Positions 6,637 to 15,139 of a DNA stretch of 28,933 nt are shown here, one piece after another. Under the pieces are notes generated by a model, which worked only from the letters and a program-made list of their open reading frames with translations, was not told the origin of the DNA and searched no databases. How positions within the stretch are numbered: the first letter of the stretch is position 1; each line of letters opens with the position of its first letter. Origin of the DNA: an uncultured Bacilli bacterium (lineage in GTDB: Bacteria; Bacillota_I; Bacilli_A; RF39; UBA660). Location: contig CAKPMC010000013.1 in the NCBI GenBank assembly GCA_934167875.1, forward strand, positions 1 to 28,933, read 5' to 3'. Position numbers and translations under genes: made by a program.

Positions 6637-8757
6637 ATGATGAGTGTTTTAGAATATGCACAAGATGTAAATAAAACAGTAGAAGAAATATTAAATTTAT
6701 GTCAAAAGTTGCAACTAGATGTTAATGGTGAGGATGATTTATTAGATCAAGATGCTATTACTATTTTGGATAGTGAAATTGATAATAATCAAGTAGAAGA
6801 AGACACTTTAGAAGAAAATGATTATGATGATGATGAGTTTTTTGAAAAAGTAGAAAGTTTAGCTGCTAATACTAAGATGGTTAGTGAAAAGCAGAAGACA
6901 AAGATTAAACCTAAAAAGCAAGTACAATCTAACGATAATGATACTTTCTTGAAGGATAAAAAAGAAATTTATAAGCATCGTGAAAAATTAATGACTAATG
7001 AAGCTAAAACTGATGATTCTGTTGTTCTTTATAAAGAAAATATGACAGTTAAAGAACTTGCTGATAGTATTAATGTAGCACCTAGTGAGTTAATTAAAAA
7101 ATTAATGGGATTAGGCATTATGACTACACTTAATAATTCTTTAAGTTTTGAAGTAGCTGAAATTTTAGTATTAGAGTATAATAAAACTCTTAAAAAGGAA
7201 GAATCAGCTGATATTAGTAATTTTGAAAACTTTGAAATTATTGATGATGAAGCTAATTTAGTAGAACGACCACCTGTTGTTACTATTATGGGACATGTTG
7301 ATCATGGTAAGACTTCACTTCTTGATGCTATTAGAAATGCTAATGTAGTTAGTGGAGAAGCTGGAGGAATTACTCAAGCAATTGGTGCTTATCAAGTAGA
7401 AATTAATGGTAAGAAAATAACATTTATTGATACACCTGGACACGAAGCATTTACTGAAATGAGAGCAAGAGGTGCTAGTGTTACTGATATCGTTATTATT
7501 ATAGTTGCGGCTGATGATGGTGTTATGCCACAAACTAAAGAGGCAATAGATCATGCTAAGGCAGCTGGAGTTCCTATAATTGTAGCTATAAATAAAATGG
7601 ATAAGCCTGATGCTAATCCTGATCGTGTTTTAACAGAATTAGTTGAATATGGAATTACTCCTGAAGAATGGGGAGGAGATACAATTGTTTCTAGAATATC
7701 TGCTAAAACTCATGATGGTATTCCAGAACTTTTAGAAAACATTTTATTAATTAGTGAAATGGCTGAGTTAAAAGCTAATCCACATCGTTATGCAAGTGGT
7801 GCTGTTATTGAGTCACGTTTAGATAAACAGATTGGTAGTGTTGCAACATTATTAATTCAAAATGGTACTCTTCGTTTAGGAGATCCTATTGTTGTTGGAA
7901 CAAGTTTTGGTAAAATTCGTACTTTAAAGAATGATAGAGGGCAAGATATTATTGAAGCACTTCCTTCTACTCCAGTTGAAATAACAGGCCTTAATGAGCC
8001 ACCTCAAGCTGGTGATAAGTTTATGGCTTTTGAAACTGAAAAACAAGCAAGAAGTATAGCTGAAGAAAGAAAGTTAAGACTACGTGAAAAAGATACTAAT
8101 CGAAGTGGTATGACTCTTGATGATTTATTTGGTCGTATTCAAGAAGGAATTCGTGAAATTAATGTAATTTTAAAGACAGATGTTAATGGTAGTTGTGAAG
8201 CTGTTAAGAAATCACTTGAAAAAATTGAAGTTGAAGATGTTAGAGTAAAAGTTATTCGTAGTGGTGTAGGTACTATTACGGAAAGTGATGTAACTTTAGC
8301 TAAAGCAAGTGATGCTATTATTATTGGATTTAATGTTAGACCTAATGCTAAAACAGTAGAGGCAGCTAAAGAAAATGGTATTGAAATTAGATTATATGAT
8401 ATTATCTACAAAGTAGTAGAAGATATGGAAGCTGCTATGAAAGGTATGCTTGAGCCAATTTATGAAGAAAAAGTAAATGGTACCTTAGAAATAAGACAAA
8501 TATTTAAATTTTCTAAAGTTGGTAATATTGCTGGATGCCATGTTATGGATGGCGTAATTAAGGCTAATAGTAATGCTAGACTTGTTCGTGATGGAGTAGT
8601 AGTTTATAATGGTAAAATTGCATCTATTCAAAGAGAAAAAGATCAAGCTAAAGAAGTTTCTAAGGGAATGGATTGTGGTATTACTTTAGAAAATTATCAA
8701 GATATTAAAGAAAATGATATTATTGAGGCTTATGAATTAATTGAAATAAAAAGATAA
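6637..8757 (+). CDS. infB: Translation initiation factor IF-2
   Basis: The GTPase that places fMet-tRNA on the 30S subunit. 706 residues: an IF2_N helical module at the very N-terminus, a short acidic/basic linker, a second IF2_N module (MTVKELADSINVAPSELIKKLM), then the G domain with GHVDHGKTS (G1), DTPGHEAF (G3) and NKMD (G4), followed by domains II, III and the C-terminal fMet-tRNA binding domain. It is at the short end for the family because the linker is short. An AAAGGAGG site is spaced 8 nt from the first of two adjacent ATGs (6637 and 6640). It is in the nusA operon, as in most bacteria. Confidence 0.98.
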   Translation: MMSVLEYAQDVNKTVEEILNLCQKLQLDVNGEDDLLDQDAITILDSEIDNNQVEEDTLEENDYDDDEFFEKVESLAANTKMVSEKQKTKIKPKKQVQSNDNDTFLKDKKEIYKHREKLMTNEAKTDDSVVLYKENMTVKELADSINVAPSELIKKLMGLGIMTTLNNSLSFEVAEILVLEYNKTLKKEESADISNFENFEIIDDEANLVERPPVVTIMGHVDHGKTSLLDAIRNANVVSGEAGGITQAIGAYQVEINGKKITFIDTPGHEAFTEMRARGASVTDIVIIIVAADDGVMPQTKEAIDHAKAAGVPIIVAINKMDKPDANPDRVLTELVEYGITPEEWGGDTIVSRISAKTHDGIPELLENILLISEMAELKANPHRYASGAVIESRLDKQIGSVATLLIQNGTLRLGDPIVVGTSFGKIRTLKNDRGQDIIEALPSTPVEITGLNEPPQAGDKFMAFETEKQARSIAEERKLRLREKDTNRSGMTLDDLFGRIQEGIREINVILKTDVNGSCEAVKKSLEKIEVEDVRVKVIRSGVGTITESDVTLAKASDAIIIGFNVRPNAKTVEAAKENGIEIRLYDIIYKVVEDMEAAMKGMLEPIYEEKVNGTLEIRQIFKFSKVGNIAGCHVMDGVIKANSNARLVRDGVVVYNGKIASIQREKDQAKEVSKGMDCGITLENYQDIKENDIIEAYELIEIKR

Positions 8758-8781
8758 TAATAATTTATAAGGAGAAATATT

Positions 8782-9123
8782 ATGAGTGTTAAAATAGAAA
8801 GATTAAATGATCAATTTCAAAAAGAAATAAGTATGATTCTACAAACTGAAATAAAAGATCATGATATTCATTTTGTAACTATTACAGGATGTGAAATTAC
8901 TAATGATTTAAGTTTTTGTAAAGTTTATTTTACAGTACTTGATGATACTAAAAAAGAAAGTACTTTAAAAGCTTTGAAGGGTGCTAGTTCTTTTATTAGA
9001 GGATTACTTAGTCAAAGAATAGAAGTTAGACATACACCAGAACTTAGATTTATATATGATGAATCTATTGAATATGGAAATAAAATAGAAAAAATTATTG
9101 AAAAGATTAACGAAGATGAATAG
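8782..9123 (+). CDS. rbfA: 30S ribosome-binding factor RbfA
   Basis: A late 30S assembly and cold-adaptation factor. 113 residues with the KH-like RbfA fold: RLNDQFQKEISMILQTEI at the start, DLSFCKVYFTVLDD in the core strand and a terminal RHTPELRFIYDESIEYGNKIEKII, the best conserved motif. An AAGGAG site precedes it. It is the last gene of the operon: its final codons are part of the terminator stem, and truB and ribF do not follow as they do in B. subtilis. Confidence 0.97.
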   Translation: MSVKIERLNDQFQKEISMILQTEIKDHDIHFVTITGCEITNDLSFCKVYFTVLDDTKKESTLKALKGASSFIRGLLSQRIEVRHTPELRFIYDESIEYGNKIEKIIEKINEDE

Positions 9124-9136
9124 TTAATCTTTTTTT
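9101..9136 (+). terminator. Terminator of the nusA-infB-rbfA operon, overlapping the rbfA end
   Basis: AAAAGATTAAC (9101-9111) pairs with GTTAATCTTTT (9123-9133) and is followed by a T-run. The left arm encodes the last residues of RbfA. Confidence 0.85.
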
Positions 9137-9157
9137 CTATCAAAATGTACTAAATTA

Positions 9158-9166
9158 TGATATGAT
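9158..9166 (+). promoter_or_regulatory. Extended -10 promoter for the PrsW-family gene
   Basis: TGaTATGAT. It implies a transcription start near 9173 and a leader of only about 10 nt, with a GGTGA site directly before the ATG at 9183. This also argues against the ATGs at 9162, 9165 and 9171 as starts. Confidence 0.6.
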
Positions 9167-9182
9167 GGCTATGGTGAATAAT

Positions 9183-9953
9183 ATGAAGTATTTGATTTGG
9201 TTAGCAGTTTTGCCTAGCTTAATAATAGGTATATTGATATATAGAGCTGATAGAATTGAAAAAGAACCTAAAAGTGAATTAGTGAAGGCTTTTTTAATGG
9301 GAGTTTTATCAGTTTGTTTTACTTTAATTATTTCATATATATTTAAAATTCCGGATATTAAACTTGATATTAGTAATTTTATAAATGTTTTTATATACTC
9401 ATTTTTTGGTATTGCTTTAATAGAGGAATTTAGTAAATGGATCTGTTCTTATTTGTTTTTAAAAAAAAATAAAAATTTTGATTATTTATTTGATGGTATA
9501 GTATATACAACTTTTGTCTCTTTAGGATTTGCTACTATAGAAAATATTCTTTATACCATTTCTGGTGGAATTTTTACAGGATTAATAAGAGCAATTACTA
9601 CAGTTCCAGCTCATGCTTTTTTTGGTATAGCTAGTGGTTATTACTTTTCCTTGGCTAAGAAAAATAAAATTTCTAATCAACAAGAATTAAAAACAAGATA
9701 TTTATTTTTAAGTATATTTATACCATTTATACTTCATGGATTTTATGATTTTTGTTTATTAACACAGAATGAAATATTATTTTTAGTATATATAGTATTT
9801 GTGATAGCTTTGTATTGTATTTCAATTAATAAAGTAAAAAAAATGATGAAAATGGAAGAAAGGTTTGTTGGTGGTAAAAAGTTATATTGTTCAAATTGTG
9901 GTATGAAAGTTGATACTTTATATTGCCCTAATTGTGGTAAAAAGATGGACTAA
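9183..9953 (+). CDS. PrsW-family glutamic-type intramembrane protease with C-terminal zinc ribbon
   Basis: A polytopic membrane protease. In B. subtilis PrsW makes the first cut in anti-sigma-W RsiW. Motifs: R21-ADRIEKEP (post-TM1 signature), E81-E82-x2-K85 (EEFSKW), E120-N121, PAH144AFFG and H185-GFYD189, all in or next to membrane helices. The last 20 or so residues (YCSNCGMKVDTLYCPNCGKKM) form a CxxC...CxxC zinc ribbon, which B. subtilis PrsW lacks. The 256-residue form from ATG 9183 is preferred because the promoter overlaps the earlier ATGs. No sigma/anti-sigma pair is nearby, so its substrate is unknown. Genes for two VTT-domain membrane proteins follow. Confidence 0.88.
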   Translation: MKYLIWLAVLPSLIIGILIYRADRIEKEPKSELVKAFLMGVLSVCFTLIISYIFKIPDIKLDISNFINVFIYSFFGIALIEEFSKWICSYLFLKKNKNFDYLFDGIVYTTFVSLGFATIENILYTISGGIFTGLIRAITTVPAHAFFGIASGYYFSLAKKNKISNQQELKTRYLFLSIFIPFILHGFYDFCLLTQNEILFLVYIVFVIALYCISINKVKKMMKMEERFVGGKKLYCSNCGMKVDTLYCPNCGKKMD

Positions 9954-9990
9954 GTTAAATTCTATTTTCATATTATATATTGGTGATATA

Positions 9991-10581
9991 ATGGCTAATT
10001 TTGTAGTTAATATGATAGGTAATTTTGGCTATTTAGGTATGTTTTTATCAATGATATTAGAGGCTATTATTATCATCATACCTAGTGAATTAATTTTGGC
10101 TACAGGGGGAATACTAGCTAGTCAAAAATTATTTAGTTTTTGGGGAGCTTTTTTAGTAGGATTATTTGGTAGTGTATTTTGTGCTGCTATTATTTATGCA
10201 ATGGGATATTTTGGAGGTAGACCTTTTGTAGAAAAATATGGAAAGTATTTTTTTATGAAAAAAGAAGACATTGATAAAGCAGATGATTGGTTTAATAAAT
10301 ATGGAATGTTAGCTGCTTTTATTGGTAGAAATTTTCCAATTATTAGAACTTTTATATCATTACCAATTGGTATGACTAGACTTAGCTTTATTAAATTTAT
10401 GATTTATACAACATTAGGTAGTATTCCTTGGACTTTTGCTTTTGTTTATGTTGGATATTCTTTGGGAAATAATTGGGTACTTCTTTCACATTATACTTCA
10501 AAATTAAAGATACCAATTATTATTTTACTTATTATTTTATTAGTTAGTTGGTTAATTAAAAAAATAAAATTGATAAATTAG
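9991..10581 (+). CDS. DedA-family membrane protein (VTT/SNARE-associated domain)
   Basis: 196 residues and several membrane helices. DedA hallmarks: a re-entrant E...P segment near the N-terminus (EAIIIIIPSELIL), a GRPFVEKYGKYFF loop, the GRNFPIIRTFISLPIG motif with two conserved Arg, and the G.IPWT segment. DedA proteins support membrane potential and pH tolerance, and some (UptA) flip undecaprenyl phosphate back across the membrane. A longer in-frame start at 9910 would overlap the previous gene; the ATG at 9991 has a GGTGAT site. The next gene encodes a distant relative. Confidence 0.92.
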   Translation: MANFVVNMIGNFGYLGMFLSMILEAIIIIIPSELILATGGILASQKLFSFWGAFLVGLFGSVFCAAIIYAMGYFGGRPFVEKYGKYFFMKKEDIDKADDWFNKYGMLAAFIGRNFPIIRTFISLPIGMTRLSFIKFMIYTTLGSIPWTFAFVYVGYSLGNNWVLLSHYTSKLKIPIIILLIILLVSWLIKKIKLIN

Positions 10582-10643
10582 AATGGTTAATATTTACTAT
10601 TATATTAATATTTCTTTTTCTTTTAATATTTGGTGTTATGTAT

Positions 10644-10649
10644 TATAAT
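10644..10649 (+). promoter_or_regulatory. Candidate -10 box (TATAAT) for the second VTT gene
   Basis: A consensus TATAAT 16 nt before the start codon, leaving a very short leader with an AGGTGA site. No good -35 is visible, so it may be chance in this AT-rich gap (10582-10665). Confidence 0.4.
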
Positions 10650-10665
10650 AATATTAGGTGAAAAT

Positions 10666-11247
10666 ATGAAGGAACTAATAGATGCTTTTGTTAGTAATTC
10701 GACTACTATTTTAACTAATATTGGTCCTATTGGTGGAGTCTTTTTAATAATTTTAGAATCAATTTTTCCAATGCTACCATTATCAGTATTTATTACTTTA
10801 AATATGATTAGCTTTGGTTCTTTTTTTGGATTTATTATTTCATGGCTTTCGACAATAATTGGGTGTATGTTGTCTTTTACATTATTTCGCCATTTTTTTC
10901 AAAAAAAATTATATCGTTTTATTAAAAAGAAAGAACAGGATAAATTTGCTGATATAATGAAAGCTATTTCTAATATTAATTTTAGTAATTTAGTTATGTT
11001 AATAGCTATACCTTTTTCACCAGCTTTTCTTATTAATATAGCTGGTGGTCTTTCTAAAATAAAGACAGAAAAATTTTTCTTAGCCATTATGATAGGAAAA
11101 ATAGTTATAGTTTACTTTTGGGGTTATATTGGTACAACATTATTAGAGAGTTTAACTAATATTATGGTATTATTTAAAATAGGTGGTTTATTAGTTTTAG
11201 CATTTTTTATATCTAAATTAGTAGAAAAGAAGTTAAAGGTTAGGTGA
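10666..11247 (+). CDS. TVP38/TMEM64-like VTT-domain membrane protein
   Basis: 193 residues with four to five hydrophobic segments. It has the VTT-domain arrangement: an N-terminal E-x-FPMLP re-entrant segment (ESIFPMLPLSVFI), an inner aromatic/basic loop (RHFFQKKLYRFIKK), then IPFSPAFLINIAGGLSKIK, which corresponds to the 'R.. P..P....N..aG' region of TVP38/TMEM64 proteins. It is diverged from the preceding DedA gene and probably belongs to the other branch of the superfamily. The AGGTGA site supports ATG 10666 over an upstream in-frame ATG at 10630. RmuC starts 4 nt after the UGA stop. Confidence 0.82.
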   Translation: MKELIDAFVSNSTTILTNIGPIGGVFLIILESIFPMLPLSVFITLNMISFGSFFGFIISWLSTIIGCMLSFTLFRHFFQKKLYRFIKKKEQDKFADIMKAISNINFSNLVMLIAIPFSPAFLINIAGGLSKIKTEKFFLAIMIGKIVIVYFWGYIGTTLLESLTNIMVLFKIGGLLVLAFFISKLVEKKLKVR

Positions 11248-11251
11248 TAAT

Positions 11252-12307
11252 ATGGAATATGTAGTTATTGGTTTATTAATTTTAATTATAATTTTACTTT
11301 TTGTGGTTATTATTAAGTCTTTTGATAAAAAAGATAATAGTGATATGACGGAAAGACTTGGTAGATTTGAAGTTAATATTACTAAGGAAATGAATAATGA
11401 TTTTAATACTTTGAATGATAAAATGGAAGCTAGACTTAATGCTATTAATGAAAAGGTAAATGAACGATTAGATCAAAATTTTGATAAAACTAATAAAACA
11501 TTTACTTCTGTACTTGAAAGATTAAGTAAAATAGATGAGGCTCAAAAGAAAATTGAAACTCTATCAAGTGATATTGTTTCTTTACAAAGTATTTTAACTG
11601 ATAAAAAATCACGTGGTATTTATGGCGAAGTTAATTTAAAACATATTATGGAAAATGTTTTTGGAGTAAATGATAGAATTTATAAGTTGCAGTGTTCACT
11701 TCCTAATACTACTATAGCTGATTGTGTGCTTTATGCTCCGGAACCACTTGGTACTATTATTATTGATTCTAAGTTTCCACTTGAAAATTATCAAATGATG
11801 GTTGATAAAAAGAATTCTCAGGCTGATAGACTCTTATATGAGAAACAATTTAAAATTGATGTTAAGAAACATATTGATGCTATTAGTAGTAAATATATTA
11901 TTCCTGGCGTTACATCTGATCAAGCTATTATGTTTTTACCAGCTGAAGCTATATTTGCTGAAATTAATGCATATCATTCTGATATACTTGATTATGCTTA
12001 TCGTAAGAAAGTATGGATTTGTTCACCAACTACTTTAATTTCTACTTTGAGTGTTATTCAAATGATTATTAAGAATATTGAAAGAGATAAATATACTTCA
12101 ATAATTCATGAAGAACTTAATAAGCTAGGTATTGAATTTTCACGTTATAAAGAACGTTGGGATAAACTTGCTAAAAGTATCCAAACGGTTAATAAGGATG
12201 TAGAAAATGTCCATGTTACTACGGAGAAAATATCTAAAAAATTCGATTTAATTAGTGGTGTGGAGGTAGCTAAATTAGGAGATGATTCTAATGAAAAAAA
12301 TTCTTAA
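11252..12307 (+). CDS. rmuC: DNA recombination protein RmuC
   Basis: RmuC limits inversions at short inverted repeats and carries a PD-(D/E)XK-like nuclease core. 351 residues: an N-terminal membrane helix (about 3-23), a coiled-coil stalk (about 30-115) and the RmuC domain starting at SRGIYGEVNLKHIMEN, with DCVLYAPEPLGTIIIDSKFPLENY (split here only as a recognisable motif region) and the conserved KKVWICSPTTLI. An AGGTGA site precedes the ATG. The 3' end overlaps the next gene by 17 nt. It shares a tight unit with the VTT gene and the following membrane protein genes. Confidence 0.95.
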   Translation: MEYVVIGLLILIIILLFVVIIKSFDKKDNSDMTERLGRFEVNITKEMNNDFNTLNDKMEARLNAINEKVNERLDQNFDKTNKTFTSVLERLSKIDEAQKKIETLSSDIVSLQSILTDKKSRGIYGEVNLKHIMENVFGVNDRIYKLQCSLPNTTIADCVLYAPEPLGTIIIDSKFPLENYQMMVDKKNSQADRLLYEKQFKIDVKKHIDAISSKYIIPGVTSDQAIMFLPAEAIFAEINAYHSDILDYAYRKKVWICSPTTLISTLSVIQMIIKNIERDKYTSIIHEELNKLGIEFSRYKERWDKLAKSIQTVNKDVENVHVTTEKISKKFDLISGVEVAKLGDDSNEKNS

Positions 12308-12869
12308 AATAATAAATAGTTTATTGTTTGTGTTCTTTGTATGTTTTATGGTATACGTATTAGTTAGCTCTTATAATACTTTAAAATTATCTAAACTACT
12401 AACAGTTCTTTGCATTTTTCCATTAATCATGATACCATATTTATTGGATAGACTAAAATGGTATCATATGAATGAGGCTCTTATTTTTGGCTATTATCTA
12501 TTTTTACTGCTAGCTTTAGTATTAGGAAGCATTTTAGGAGTTTATTATAAAATTTGGTGGTTTGATTTGTTTACGCATTTCTTATCAGGTATAATGACTA
12601 GTGTTTTAGCTTATATAATATTAAAAGAAAATAAGATTGATGATCGTAAACATAAATTATTTAATTTTATTTTTATACTAACTTTTACTATAGCTATCGC
12701 AGCATGTTGGGAATATTTTGAATTTACTTCTGACAAGTTGTTTAATAGTGATGTTCAATGGGTAGCTAAGACTGGTGTTGATGATACAATGACTGATATG
12801 TTAATTGCTACTTTAGGTGGTATTATATCAGTAGTTTATTATTTATATTATATGCATGTAAAAAAGTAG
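12291..12869 (+). CDS. Polytopic membrane protein, DUF2238/YjdF-like
   Basis: 192 residues with five or six membrane helices. Conserved polar positions fall in the pattern of DUF2238-like proteins: WWFDLFTHFLSGI (D-x3-H-x3-G), CWEYFEF (WE in a helix), and GVDDTMTDMLIATLGGI (D-T-x2-D). The function is not known; the buried Asp/His/Glu set suggests an enzyme or ion-handling role. The ATG at 12291 is 9 nt behind AGGAG; a start at 12282 would be only 1 nt from it. It overlaps the rmuC end by 17 nt, so the two are co-transcribed. Confidence 0.72.
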   Translation: MKKILKIINSLLFVFFVCFMVYVLVSSYNTLKLSKLLTVLCIFPLIMIPYLLDRLKWYHMNEALIFGYYLFLLLALVLGSILGVYYKIWWFDLFTHFLSGIMTSVLAYIILKENKIDDRKHKLFNFIFILTFTIAIAACWEYFEFTSDKLFNSDVQWVAKTGVDDTMTDMLIATLGGIISVVYYLYYMHVKK

Positions 12870-12879
12870 TGGAGGAAAT

Positions 12880-13134
12880 ATGAAAAAGGATAAAAAGAAT
12901 GTTCAAAAAAATAAAAAAGATTGGAATAAGATATTATTAATAATATTATTGGTATTATTATGTTTGGAAGTGGTATTAATTCCTTGTTTGATATATGCTG
13001 AAGTAAAGAAATTTTTACCAATATTAGCATTTTTAATTTTGCCAACTATATGTGGGATTATAGTATTATTATTAAGTCGTAATTGTACTGTTGATTATCA
13101 AAAAAAGAAAGAGAGATTATCTAAAAAAAGATAG
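12880..13134 (+). CDS. Small two-helix membrane protein (uncharacterised)
   Basis: 84 residues: a very basic head (Lys-rich, 1-18), two hydrophobic helices (about 19-42 and 47-66) separated by VKKF, and a basic tail. There is no recognised family. A GGAGG site lies 5 nt before the ATG, and the gene follows the DUF2238-like gene by 10 nt, so it closes the operon. Its stop lies in the terminator region. The all-basic termini predict both ends in the cytoplasm. Confidence 0.7.
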   Translation: MKKDKKNVQKNKKDWNKILLIILLVLLCLEVVLIPCLIYAEVKKFLPILAFLILPTICGIIVLLLSRNCTVDYQKKKERLSKKR

Positions 13135-13164
13135 TATATTTGATAGATTAATCTATCTTTTTTT
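13124..13164 (+). terminator. Terminator after the envelope gene cluster
   Basis: GATAGAT/ATCTATC (13142-13157) is followed by seven T. A longer competing pairing of AAAAAGATAG from the gene end with CTATCTTTTT is also possible. Confidence 0.8.
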
Positions 13165-13165
13165 A

Positions 13166-13194
13166 TTGTTTATAAATAATAAATGAGATATACT
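13166..13194 (+). promoter_or_regulatory. Promoter of the large surface protein gene
   Basis: TTGTTT (13166-13171), a 17-bp spacer and TATACT (13189-13194), immediately after the upstream terminator. It predicts a leader of about 37 nt containing the GGAGG site. Confidence 0.6.
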
Positions 13195-13237
13195 AGTAAT
13201 GTAATAGGATAAAGTACTTGAGTTGTAGGAGGATATA

Positions 13238-15037
13238 ATGAAAAATCGAAATAATATATTATTATCAATATTAGGTATTATTACTTTGGTTATAGTAACA
13301 GTAGGAGTAAGTTATGCATTCTTTAGTTATACTAAAAAGGGAACAACAGAAAATAGTATAAAAACAGGAACAATAACTTTCATGTATACAGAAGTAACAG
13401 GAGTAGGGAAAGGAATAAAGATAGAAGATAGTTTACCTATTAGTGATGATCAAGGAAAACTGTTAACAGGAAGTGGTAATGTATTTGAATTTAAGATAAC
13501 ATCAGATACATTAAGTAATACTAGTATTCCATATGAAGTAACAGCAAGAAAAAGTAGTAATTCAACATTAGATGAAAAAGCAGTAAAAGTATATTTAACA
13601 GAAGTAGATGGAGAAGAGAGTGAATTATTACTTGATAATTATTCTAATTTAAAAGAAACTGATACAACTATACCAGAAGGAATAGTAGAGAAGACATTAT
13701 ATAAAGGAAAAGTACCAGCAAATACAACTAAATATGAAAAGAATTTTAAATTAAGAATGTGGTTAGATGAAGGTATCGATTTTTCACCAGTAAAAGATGA
13801 AGATGGAAATGATACATATCCATATAATGGAAAGACTTTTACTTTAACGGTTAATGTATATGCAAATGCTAATGTAGTAACAGAAAGTGATAAAGTTCAA
13901 GCAGCAAATGCTAACATAAAAAGTGTAAGAGTAAATAATAGTGAACTTACAAAAGTAGAAGATAAAGAATATCAATATGAAGCTACATTACCAGAAGGAA
14001 CAACAGAAGCAGCTATAGATATTGAAACAGAAAATGAATATTCAACAGTTAAAGTAGAGAAGATAGATAGTTTAGTATATAACGAAACAAGATCAAATAT
14101 TAAAAGATTATCAACTAAAAAGACAGTTGAATTAAATCCAGGAGATAATTATTTTAAAGTAACAGTAACAAGTGAAGATAAGACAACAACTAAAGAATAT
14201 AAGATAAAAATTAGTGTTAAAAGTAATGTTTCTATTTTTGGATATGAATATGATGTTGTAAATGCAGAACCAACCTTAACAACTTCTATTAATAATACAA
14301 GTGATGAAAGTGGATTATATAAATCAACTGATACTAATACAGGAGAGCCAACATACTATTTTAGAGGAAATGTAAAAAATAATTATGTATCATTTGCAGG
14401 GCAAAAATGGAGAATAGTTAGAATCAATGAAGATGGAACAGTAAGAATAGTAATGCAAAATGGTATTAATGGTGGTTATAATTATCCATATTCTACTGGT
14501 GTCAGTATGTATTATACAACAAGCAAAGCTAAAACTATATTAGATGAATGGTATCAAACAAATATAGAAAGTAATACTGATTATTCTAAATTTGTAGTTA
14601 CTGGTAACTATTACTGTGAACAAGCTAAAGTTAGAATAGATTCAACTTATACTTTTGATAAAGCTGAAGTTGCAGACTATCAATATTATTTACCTAATTT
14701 TAGATGTGAAACTGATGGTAATGGATATGGGTTAGTAAATAGTAGTGTGGGCTTACTTACATATGATGAAGTAGTTTATGCAGGTGGATACTATAAACAA
14801 TCTAATAATTTATATTATTTACCTAATTCAAGTTATTCATATGTTTTAATGAGTCCTGGTGGAATTAATATTAAAAATAATAAAAGTCAGTCTAATACTT
14901 GGCAGTTATATAGAAGTGGTGCTATTTATTCTGATCCTACTGGATATTCCTATGCTTTAAGACCAGTAATAAATTTAAAGGCTGACACTAAGGCTTCTGG
15001 AACGGGTACTGCTTCTGATCCATACGTAATTCAATAG
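13238..15037 (+). CDS. Secreted surface protein: SipW/camelysin-type signal, cadherin-like domain, C-terminal 'FRGNV...WRIVRI' domain
   Basis: 599 residues. The start (ILLSILGIITLVIVTVGVSYAFFSY) is the SipW-dependent (TasA/CalY-type) signal, with the usual ENSIKTGTITF after it. Residues about 30-225 form a beta-rich TasA-like region; about 229-328 look like a cadherin-like Ig domain (PF12733 type: 'SVRVNNSEL...PGDNYFKVTVTSEDKTT'). From about 333 to the end comes a domain common in gut Bacilli surface proteins: TYYFRGNVKNNYVSFAG, WRIVRINEDGT, a few Cys, LRPVINLK, and the terminal GTGTASDPYVI. There is no LPXTG motif or C-terminal membrane anchor. Codon usage switches near 14450: ACA/GGA/GTA before, ACT/GGT/GTT after. 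It is a single-gene unit with its own promoter and terminator. The adhesion or matrix role is inferred. Confidence 0.78.
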   Translation: MKNRNNILLSILGIITLVIVTVGVSYAFFSYTKKGTTENSIKTGTITFMYTEVTGVGKGIKIEDSLPISDDQGKLLTGSGNVFEFKITSDTLSNTSIPYEVTARKSSNSTLDEKAVKVYLTEVDGEESELLLDNYSNLKETDTTIPEGIVEKTLYKGKVPANTTKYEKNFKLRMWLDEGIDFSPVKDEDGNDTYPYNGKTFTLTVNVYANANVVTESDKVQAANANIKSVRVNNSELTKVEDKEYQYEATLPEGTTEAAIDIETENEYSTVKVEKIDSLVYNETRSNIKRLSTKKTVELNPGDNYFKVTVTSEDKTTTKEYKIKISVKSNVSIFGYEYDVVNAEPTLTTSINNTSDESGLYKSTDTNTGEPTYYFRGNVKNNYVSFAGQKWRIVRINEDGTVRIVMQNGINGGYNYPYSTGVSMYYTTSKAKTILDEWYQTNIESNTDYSKFVVTGNYYCEQAKVRIDSTYTFDKAEVADYQYYLPNFRCETDGNGYGLVNSSVGLLTYDEVVYAGGYYKQSNNLYYLPNSSYSYVLMSPGGINIKNNKSQSNTWQLYRSGAIYSDPTGYSYALRPVINLKADTKASGTGTASDPYVIQ

Positions 15038-15040
15038 TTT

Positions 15041-15071
15041 AAGTCATAGACTTCGGTTTATGACTTTTTTT
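15041..15071 (+). terminator. Terminator of the surface protein gene
   Basis: AAGTCATA (15041-15048) pairs with TATGACTT (15059-15066); a T-run follows. Confidence 0.88.
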
Positions 15072-15095
15072 GTATAAAAATTTAATAAAAATAAA

Positions 15096-15124
15096 TAATA
15101 TAAATGGATGATGTTTAATACAAT
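15096..15124 (+). promoter_or_regulatory. Candidate sigma-E-like promoter upstream of the small membrane protein-DUF3603 pair
   Basis: TAATATA (15096-15102; 6 of 7 to kmATATT), a 14-bp spacer and AATACAAT (15117-15124; 7 of 8 to CATACAnT), compared with the B. subtilis sigma-E consensus. A sigma-A reading with TACAAT as -10 is also possible, but no -35 for it is evident. Confidence 0.4.
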
Positions 15125-15139
15125 AAATTAGGTGGTATT

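Noticed and set aside
11802..12038. Plus-strand ORF in another frame inside rmuC
   Set aside because: Lies fully inside a conserved gene, with no independent ribosome-binding site and a Leu/Ile-rich out-of-frame composition.
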